The notes below the pieces were generated by a model. It was not told where the DNA came from. It did no database searches and worked only from the letters and a program-made list of their open reading frames with translations. From Gigantopelta aegis (taxonomy: Eukaryota; Mollusca; Gastropoda; Neomphalida; Peltospiridae), in the NCBI RefSeq assembly GCF_016097555.1, contig NC_054713.1, positions 40,219,523 to 40,283,522 on the forward strand: a stretch of 64,000 nt of DNA, read 5' to 3'. Every line of letters begins with the position of its first letter. Within the stretch, counting starts at the first letter, position 1. This document shows, piece after piece, positions 31,975 to 64,000 of the stretch. The position numbers and the translations under genes are program-made.

Positions 31975-32605
31975 ATAAGCGTACGAGCCATGGGGGCAGG
32001 GTGCTGCAGTAAAACTTCAAATTCGGGCAAAAAATGACACAGATATTCGGGGAAAATGTGCTAACCTGAGATCTTTTTACTGAGTATTTCCATCATTCCA
32101 CCATGTAAAAATGAAGCAGTGATTCGTTTGCAATCCTGTGTAGCTGTTTGGAAGTAATGCTAATATGAAAGAAAGAAATGTTTTATTTAACGACGCACTC
32201 AACACATTTTATTTACGGTTATATGGCGTCAGACATATGGTTAAGGACCATACAGATATTGAGAGAAAACCCGCTGTCGCCACTTCATGGGCTACTCTTT
32301 TCGATTAGCAGCAAGGGATCTCTTATATGCACCATCCCACAGACAGGGTAGTACATAGAACGGCCTTTAATATACCAGTCGTGGTGCACTGGCTGGAACG
32401 AGAAATAGCGCAATGGGGCCACCGACGGGGATCGACCTCACACCGACCGCGCATCGAGCGAGCGCTGTACCACTGGGCTACGTCCCGCCTTTTACTAATA
32501 TGAATAAATGTTGTTATCCAGATTCGGGCACTTTCGTTTATTTCCGGTACAAGCCAGCCTGTCCCTTCCCCCACTACAAAAATGTGAGCCCGTAAGTCTA
32601 TGTGC
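31975..32605. repeat. Dispersed repeat split by a SINE
   Basis: 31975-32166 plus 32493-32605 match 2620-2960 (AATTCGGGCAAAAAATGACA, GAAAATGTGCTAACCTGAGA, CACTTTCGTTTATTTCCGGT). SINE-A variant b at 32176-32482 interrupts it. Confidence 0.65.
32167..32490 (-). mobile_element. SINE-A variant b, full length, with target duplication
   Basis: Complete reversed copy. A 10-bp direct repeat, CTAATATGAA, flanks it (near 32159 and 32495). The head ends CGAGCGAGCGCTGTACCACT with GGGCTACGTCCCGCC. Confidence 0.9.
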
Positions 32606-32649
32606 ATCTAATATAACGAGCGACAGCGAGTTGGGGGCAAAAAAAAGGT

Positions 32650-32940
32650 TGTTTTGTTTAACGACACCAGTGGAGCACATTGATTAATTAATCATCGGCT
32701 ATTGGATGTCAAACATTTGGTAATTCTGACTCGTATATAGTCATCAGAGGAGACCCGCTACATTTTTCCTAATGCAGCAAGGGATCTTTGTATGCACTTT
32801 TCCACAGACATGAAAGCACATACCACGGTCTTTGTCCAGTTGTGGTGCACTGGTTGGAACGAAAAAACCCACAATCAGCTGAATGGATCCACCGAGGTAG
32901 TTCGATCCTGCGACGCAAGCACCTCGAAAGCGAGTTGGAT
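32650..32940 (-). mobile_element. SINE-A variant c, full length
   Basis: Tail (GTTGTTTTGTTTAACGACAC), body (GCACTTTTCCACAGACATGA) and variant c head (GCTGAATGGATCCACCGAGG, TAGTTCGATCCTGCGACGC). Confidence 0.85.
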
Positions 32941-33086
32941 ACGTTTTTAAACGAGTTGCAAGATAAATGTTGTTTAATGGCCATGAATGTAATATTCTGT
33001 ATTTTGCACATCCTTACAAACAACTAAAACGTAATTTACGGCACTAGCGTGGCTGTTAACTTATGCGTCACAGTAATAAATTTAAA

Positions 33087-33300
33087 GTTTGTTTTGTTTA
33101 ACGTCACCACTAGAGCAAATTTATTTGTTAATCATCGGCTATTGGATGTCAAACATTTGGCAATTTTTTACATATAGTCTTAGAGAGAAAACCCGTTACA
33201 TTTCTCCATTAGTAGCAAGGGATCTTTTATATGGATCATTTCACAGACAGGATAGCGCATACCACGACTGTTGATATACCAGTCGTGGTGCACTAGCTGG
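33087..33300 (-). mobile_element. SINE-A, interrupted by the next copy
   Basis: Tail and body are present (GTTTGTTTTGTTTAACGTCA, TCGTGGTGCACTAGCTGGAA). The head continues at about 33597 (CTAGCTGGAATGAGAAATAG), after a nested SINE-A variant b. Confidence 0.75.
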
Positions 33301-33760
33301 AACGAAGAAAGGCAATGTTTTATTTAACGACGCACTCGACACATTTTTATTTACAATTATATGGTATCAGACAAATGTTTAAGGATCACACGGATATTGA
33401 AAGAGTAAACCCGCTGTCGCCACTTCATGGGCTACTCTTTTCGATTAGCAGCAAGGGATAATTTATATGCACCATCCCACAAACAGGATAGAATACTGGC
33501 TGGAACGAGTAAATGCCAAATGGGTCCACCGACGAGGATCGATCCTAGACCGACCGCGCATCAAGCGGACGCTTTACAACTGGGCTACGTCCCGCCCCTA
33601 GCTGGAATGAGAAATAGCCCAATGGGATTGATCCCAAACCGACCGCGATAGAATACTGGCTGGAACGAGTAATTGCCCAATGGGTCCACCGACGGGGATC
33701 GATCCTAGACCGACCGCGCATCAGGCGAGCGCTTTACTTATGGGCTACGTCCCGCCTCTA
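33301..33760 (-). mobile_element. Nested SINE-A variant b and duplicated heads
   Basis: A variant b copy (GCAATGTTTTATTTAACGAC to GGGCTACGTCCCGCCCC, 33310-33597) lies inside the older copy. The module AGAATACTGGCTGGAACGAG with GATCCTAGACCGACCGCGCA occurs twice (33490-33596 and 33648-33755), so the head was also duplicated. Confidence 0.75.
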
Positions 33761-33914
33761 CACAATAATACGGTTACGGTTAACTTACATGTTACAGAAC
33801 AATCAATTTCGCACGTCCTTATTTTATTGGATGGTATATGGCTCTGGTGACTGGGTCAGGTTATCTCTTAGACGGGAGGGTACGAAATTAACTTTCAAAG
33901 TATTTGAATTTGTG

Positions 33915-34545
33915 TACCGGCCTCGGTGATGCCATCGAACATAAGGCTGGTAGGTACTGCGTTCGTAGCCCGGTGTAGTAGCCTAAAATATACACCCCGC
34001 CAAACTATACCCGGGGTATAAACTGGACTAGCCCAGAATATACCCCGGGGTATAAAACAGGCTAGCTCAGAATATACCTTTCTAGTCTGTATTTCAATGT
34101 CCAGAGGTTTTTTTCCTTCATACTTTATATATTTTAGGCTAGAGAATATCGAAATATCTTCTAAAATTACTAATCTGTGATAGTTTTATTTTTTACGAAA
34201 GCAATAGTTGCTTTTCTTTTAATGCGTTTATTATTATTATTTATTTATTTATTTTGTATACAGGTTAGTAATAAAAAATGAGGGTTAGTGTTAGGGTTAG
34301 GGTTAGGGGTATAAAACAGGCTAGCCCACTTTAACCCCGGGTATAGTTTCGCTGGGGGTATATTTTGGGCTGTTACACCGGTACCGGCTCTCACCCAGAG
34401 CGAGTTTTGACTCAATGGATAGGTGTAAGACCTCTACATCAACTTCACTCTCACTAACTACTAATCCACTGTCCTGGACATACATCCCAGATAGTTGAAG
34501 CGTGTGCCCAGGACAGCGTGCTTGAACCTTAATTGGATATAATGA
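33915..34545 (+). mobile_element. SINE-D split by a MITE
   Basis: The head (ACCGGCCTCGGTGATGCC, GGCTGGTAGGTACTGCGTTC) stops at about 33977. The rest (GTACCGGCTCTCACCCAGAG, CCACTGTCCTGGACATACAT, CCTTAATTGGATATAATGAT) resumes at 34381. The order is the same as in the unbroken copy at 14027-14296. Confidence 0.8.
33978..34380. mobile_element. MITE nested in SINE-D
   Basis: Inverted ends: GGTGTAGTAGCCTAAAATAT with ACACCCCGCCAAACTATACC at the left; its counterpart GGGTATAGTTTCGCTGGGGG with TATATTTTGGGCTGTTACAC at the right. CCGGT borders both sides and may be the target duplication. TTAGGGTTAGGGTTAGGG near 34288 is internal and short, not a telomere. Confidence 0.75.
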
Positions 34546-35560
34546 TGATAACTAGTTTAACGTGCCCATATACCACTAGGGTTTCGAACACGCCCATCTC
34601 GAGTCCGACCTCCGATAAGATCGGTGGTCTGACTCGGGATGGAAGAGGGGGGGGGGGGGGGGGGGGGGGAGAGGTGAAAATGGGCAGAATTTTGAAAATA
34701 GCAATTAGTAAAAAAGTTAATAGATTAAAGAAAAAAAAAGGTTACAAGCCAAAAATAAAAAAGAATTGACTGCTCGGCCGAATATTTACATAATTTGGAG
34801 CATTTTAGAAGGACAGTCCAAAACTAAATAAGAGAAAGAAGAGAGGATCGGACTATTTAATAATATTTTAAAAAAAGAAGTAATTTCGACATAAAATTTT
34901 GAACGCAGATCTAAAAGTTTAAAGTCCGATCGATATGTCCACGCGAGTGGCCTCGTTAAGGCCGTTTGGGTGCACAGCTTAAAGGGACGAGATGGGTTGC
35001 ATCCCGTCAAGAAAAACCCTAGATTGACAGTCGATAGACGTTGAAGGTTTAGTGCTGTGCTGAAATACAGATCTTGAGAAGCCGGATCCGTCTGAACGAG
35101 AGAGAGTATCAGACTAGGGTATAGTCCAGTCGTCATGGGTTGGTATAGTGGTGCGGACGGGCCCGACTCCTGAGGATACGAGATGGTATCACTATAAAGC
35201 AAGGTAAAGTCTAGAAAAAGAGTAGTAGGGGCCGACCCCGCTTCCTATTTCTTCTTAGAGTGGGGCGGTCAATCTTCCAGTGCTGCTAGGACAGGCTCGG
35301 ACATGTAGAGACTAAACGCGAACAACCGTGACGTTCTGCAGAATGGCCGTCATACAAGTCACGAAAAAAAAACAAGTCGACAGTCAGACGGAGAAATGAG
35401 TTGGAGGCAAGGTATCTCGCTAAAAAAGAATCCATCCAGGTGGTGCAGACTGTCGAAACGAGAAACGTTCCAGCGTTCAATCAGTTCCAATGGCCGCATA
35501 CATCCCAGTAGTAAATTGGATATAAGCACGAAAATAAAAAAGTAAAAAGTAAAGTTTGTT
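34546..35560 (+). mobile_element. Unclassified element with a SINE-D-type 3' tail
   Basis: GGTTTCGAACACGCCCATCT and GGTGGTCTGACTCGGGATGG resemble 41090-41170. The rest, with a poly-G run at 34649-34669, is unlike anything else in the window. It ends AAATTGGATATAAGCACGAA then AATAA, the same tail as SINE-D. I infer a 5'-truncated LINE-like or composite element. The minus-strand frame of 138 codons at 34786-35202 has no recognisable domain. Confidence 0.45.
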
Positions 35561-35941
35561 TTATTTAACGACGCCACTAGAGCACACTGATTTTTATCTT
35601 GTCATCGGCTATTGGACGTCAAACATATGGTCATTCTGACACTGTTTTTAGAGGAAACCCGCTGTCGCTACATAGGCTACTCTTTTACGACAGGCAACAA
35701 GGGATCTTTTATTTGCGCTTCCCACAGGCAGGATAGCACAAACCATGGCCTTTGTTGAACCAGTTATCGATCACTGGTCGGTGCAAGTGGTTTACACCTA
35801 CCCATTGAGCCTTGCGGAACACTCACTCAGGGTTTGGAGTCGGTATCTGGATTAAAATTCCTATGCCTCGACTGGGATTCGAACCCAGTACCTACCAGCC
35901 TGTAGACCGATGGCCTAACCACGACGCCACCGAGGCCGGTA
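35538..35941 (-). mobile_element. SINE-B, full length, with 14-bp target duplication
   Basis: Flanked by AAGCACGAAAATAA (35524-35537 and 35942-35955). Reversed: tail GTTTGTTTTATTTAACGACG, body TTGCGCTTCCCACAGGCAGG, head with tRNA-like GACTGGGATTCGAACCCAGT and CTAACCACGACGCCACCGAG. It is a third tRNA-derived type and sits inside the tail of the preceding element, which resumes at GTTGAAATGAATCAATGAAT. Confidence 0.9.
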
Positions 35942-36125
35942 AAGCACGAAAATAAGTTGAAATGAATCAATGAATAAATGAATTTGTGTATTTAGTAGAC
36001 TTGCAGTTATGACTCATATGAGTCCATTGAATACACATATATTTCATTTTGTATTTCATTATATACACAGAATTTATATTATATAGTCAGTTATGAATAT
36101 CGTAATAAATAAATATATAAATTCA

Positions 36126-36471
36126 GGGCTCGAATTTAAGAATTTGTCTCCCACAGCAATTTTAAAAAGAATTATCATGGGTGAAACGGCCCACCGACGG
36201 CAATTTTGAGCTTGCCTATGGCATTATTCTTTTTAAAGTGACATTTGCAGCAAATAAACATGACTAAAAGGTTATTTTGTTGTATGTAGACATTTCAAAC
36301 GTGCAAATATTAAATATTGGCAATTAATGTACACCAGGTGTATACATTTTACTATTGTTGAGGAGCTTTACCGACGGTACAAAAGTGCCGTCGGTGATGC
36401 TTTCTACCTATGGCAATGTATATCTCAACGACGGCAATTGCTGTCGGTGCCGTCGTTAAGTTCGAGCCCTG
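36126..36471. mobile_element. hAT-like MITE, CAGGGCTCGAA ends
   Basis: Starts CAGGGCTCGAATTTAAG near 36125 and ends TTAAGTTCGAGCCCTG. TAAATTC borders both sides. Internal inverted modules are CCGACGGCAATTTTGAG and CAACGACGGCAATTGCTG. No transposase is seen. Confidence 0.75.
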
Positions 36472-36616
36472 TAAATTCATCACAGCCATCGTCGATAGAT
36501 GCCAGCAACTAAGGTGGGGTGAAGAGAAGTCATTACACTAATTGACTAAAAACATTTCAAAAGTTGAATAAACTAATTAATATAAATATTAGGCACAATT
36601 GCGTATTCACTTAAGA

Positions 36617-36805
36617 AATTTTTGTTTTGTTTAACGACGCCACTAGAGCACATTGATTAAGTAATCATAATCTAATGGATGTCAAACATTTGGTAATTTT
36701 TGACACGTAGTCGGAGGAACCCCGTTACATTTTTCCATTAGCAGCAAGGGATCTTTCACACAGACTGGAAAACACATACATGTCACAGCCTTTGACCAGT
36801 TCACT
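36617..36805 (-). mobile_element. SINE-A, partial
   Basis: Tail (TTTTGTTTTGTTTAACGACG) and body (TTTTTCCATTAGCAGCAAGG, CAGCCTTTGACCAGTTCACT) in reverse. The head is missing. Confidence 0.75.
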
Positions 36806-37191
36806 TAAGAGGCCTAGCTTCTAAATATATATAAAATATAGGTGGCGATTACGTTAGATAAAGGCGTATTCAGAGTTTCATTTAAAAAAAAAAAGTTGAG
36901 TTGAACAAAGAAGATAGACAGTGTACACAAAATAGTATTAAAAAAGAAATTTAAATAGTGATGCAAAAAGAGACACAAACATGTATTACATGTCCAGTCA
37001 AACATTCGTTATTACATTCAGAAATCATACCACAGCTATTTAAATTATAATATATTAATCAATTATTAATTCGTCTTTCAAAATGGTGGTGGTGGTGGTG
37101 GTGGGGGGGGGGGGGGCATGTTCTGGCCATCTTAGCGTCGGAGTTAAAATGCCAGTGACCCCGCCCCATGGTCAAACCACCGTGACCAATG

Positions 37192-37318
<127 letters not shown>

Positions 37319-37319
37319 C

Positions 37320-37848
37320 GAATTAGTGTATTTTCACATTTCCTAGTACTCGCTGATTACTATAATTTATTTACAAATTACATTGAGTTAGTGTTTAGCT
37401 TTTGAATTTTTAAAACGAAAATAATAAATTAAAAATAATATATTGCGTATCACCTATACATTTATGTTTATTTAATGTGTGTAATACGAGTTTATATATT
37501 ACACAACTAAAAATAATTATCTGATTAGGCCTACATTTAATCAATAGGCCTAAGTAGGGTTAATTAATTATGCAATATGCATTTTAGTGAAATAAAATAT
37601 GACATTTTAAACAAATAATACACGACACTATGACTATTATGGGATGTCGAGACAGACTATTATGGGATGGAAAAACAATCGTTGACGTCAGACTGCGCAT
37701 GATCACTTCACCCTTTGCGCCTTATCTATCGAAGGGGGTCAGGAAGTTGGAGCACCCATAGCACCTGCTTTTCTTTTTGTTGATAATTCTCAGTAACAAA
37801 TACACACAGTTTGTTGTCAGTGTTGCAGCAGTGGTTCCTCACTTACCA
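37320..37848 (+). promoter_or_regulatory. Presumed promoter and 5' UTR of the CHD gene
   Basis: Unique DNA before the start codon. GACTATTATGGGATG occurs twice (37631 and 37657). The last 150 bases are less AT-rich (GACTGCGCATGATCACTTCA). I cannot place the transcription start. The call rests on position. Confidence 0.4.
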
Positions 37849-62680
<24,832 letters not shown>

Positions 62681-62747
62681 TAATATTCTAGTTCAGTCAA
62701 CCGGTAGAAAGCTGCTAGAGAAAGAGAGCTGGAGAAACAAGTCTGCG

Positions 62748-62933
62748 TGGGGAGGGACGTAGCCCAGTGGTAAAGCACTTGCTTGATGCGCAATCGGTTT
62801 GGGATTGATCACCGTGGGCTATTTTTCATTGCAGCCAGTGCACCACGACTGTATGTCAATGACCGTGGTATGTGCTATCCTGTCTGTGGGATGGATGGTG
62901 CATATAAAAGATCCCTTACTGCTAATGGACGTC
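62748..62933 (+). mobile_element. SINE-A, 3' truncated
   Basis: Head GGGGAGGGACGTAGCCCAGT, TGCGCAATCGGTTTGGGATT; body CACCACGACTGTATGTCAAT and GATCCCTTACTGCTAATGG, then cut by the next element. Confidence 0.85.
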
Positions 62934-63018
62934 TGACAATATGAATTGATTTTTGATGCAGTCATTATTTCTTGTTGCTATTTGTGTGATCCTTTATTTC
63001 TTTCCATCAGTATATTTC
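62934..63018. mobile_element. End of the mariner-type element
   Basis: CGTCTGACAATATGAATTGA through TTTATTTCTTTCCATCAGTA matches the right part of the element at 48741-48972. Confidence 0.75.
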
Positions 63019-63174
63019 ACATTCAATTAATAATTAATCACTATTTTACAGTGGTTTTTGGGAAACAAAATAAACTTTAACTTTAAACGGTAATGCTCGC
63101 TTTTCATTGGTTAATTGTTCTCATTATTTGGTAGACTGCTATTGCTGCCTGTTCATTACGTCATTCCATAATCA

Positions 63175-64000
63175 AAGGTAGTATGTGATGTCACGTAATA
63201 TTAACTGTGCATGCCATTCCTTCTAGTATCGTAATATATATCAGCTGTGAGCAGGATCGTGACGTCATGGTACAAAGGTAGTATGTGATGTCACGTAATA
63301 TTAACTCTGCATGCCATTCCTTCTAGTATCGTAATATATATCAGCTGTGAGCAGGATCGTGACGTCATGGTACAAAGGTAGTATGTGATGTCACGTAATA
63401 TTAACTCTGCATGCCATTCCTTCTAGTATCGTAATATATATCAGCTGTGAGCAGGATCGTGACGTCATGGTACAAAGGTAGTATGTGATGTCACGTAATA
63501 TTAACTCTGCATGCCATTCCTTCTAGTATTGTAATATATATCAGCTGTGAGCAGGATCGTGACGTCATGGTACAAAGGTAGTATGTGATGTCACGTAATA
63601 TTAACTCTGCATGCCATTCCTTCTAGTATCGTAATATATATCAGCTGTGAGCAGGATCGTGACGTCATGGTACAAAGGTAGTATGTGATGTCACGTAATA
63701 TTAACTCTGCATGCCATTCCTTCTAGTATCGTAATATATATCAGCTGTGAGCAGGATCGTGACGTCATGGTACAAAGGTAGTATGTGATGTCACGTAATA
63801 TTAACTCTGCATGCCATTCCTTCTAGTATCGTAATATATATCAGCTGTGAGCAGGATCGTGACGTCATGGTACAAAGGTAGTATGTGATGTCACGTAATA
63901 TTAACTCTGCATGCCATTCCTTCTAGTATCGTAATATATATCAGCTGTGAGCAGGATCGTGACGTCATGGTACAAAGGTAGTATGTGATGTCACGTAATA
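63175..64000 (+). repeat. 100-bp satellite, over eight copies, runs off the window
   Basis: Unit: GTATGTGATGTCACGTAATA, TTAACTCTGCATGCCATTCC, TTCTAGTATCGTAATATATA, TCAGCTGTGAGCAGGATCGT, GACGTCATGGTACAAAGGTA. The period is exactly 100 (63181, 63281, 63381 and on). Copies differ by single bases only (CTGTGC in the first, TATTGT in the fourth). Each holds a full CRE-type TGACGTCA and a TGATGTCA. It lies in CHD intron 16. Confidence 0.97.

Noticed and set aside
34290..34312. TTAGGG repeats suggesting a telomere
   Set aside because: Only three units or so, inside a MITE. The hAT-like MITEs at 19.2, 41.2 and 50.3 kb have similar short CCCTAA runs.
34786..35202. 138-codon minus-strand frame as a gene
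   Set aside because: No recognisable domain, no exon partners seen, and it lies in an element with a retroposon-type tail.

Overview
This window is nuclear DNA from an animal: introns with GT-AG borders, split genes, tRNA-derived SINEs, non-LTR retrotransposon tails, many short inverted-repeat elements and microsatellites. No bacterial or organellar features are present. The dense dispersed SINEs with ends like GTCGTTAAACAAAACAAA are of a kind I associate with mollusc genomes. A mollusc, perhaps a gastropod, is therefore the best guess, but this is inference and not proven by the window. Repeat family names used here (SINE-A, B, D and so on) are mine.

Only two genes can be supported. On the minus strand, 14436-25369, seven exons join in frame to a 483-residue protein: an N-terminal RRM, a TatD-type (TATDN1-like) TIM-barrel domain that has lost most metal-binding residues, and one C-terminal membrane segment. 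On the plus strand, 37849-62668 and continuing past the window, sixteen exons join in frame to the first 850 residues of a Mi-2/CHD3-4-5 chromatin remodeller: acidic/basic N-terminus, CHDNT, two PHD fingers, two chromodomains and the start of the SNF2 ATPase through the DEAH box. All phases were checked by hand across each junction.

Layout: 1-14.4 kb is gene-free and made of repeats (SINEs, an RNase H-bearing LINE remnant at 7.2 kb, a long-TIR element with 9-10 bp target duplications at 8 kb). 14.4-25.4 kb is the RRM-TatD gene. Its first exon lies in the spacer of a pair of opposed ~1.15 kb elements (23.2-27.9 kb), each with a different younger transposon nested inside. 28-37 kb is again repeats, with several nested insertions whose order can be read. 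37.8 kb to the end is the CHD gene, whose introns are full of SINEs and MITEs, ending in a 100-bp satellite that runs off the window.

The most unusual feature is that, in both genes, splice junctions themselves have been tandemly duplicated into the adjoining intron. Seven junctions (two in the RRM-TatD gene, five in the CHD gene) have arrays in which each unit carries the exon edge plus the splice site. Some copies keep an intact splice signal and some have lost it (CAG to CAA, GT to GA). Where I could read the frame, use of an intronic copy generally leads quickly to a stop. I know of no name for this pattern.
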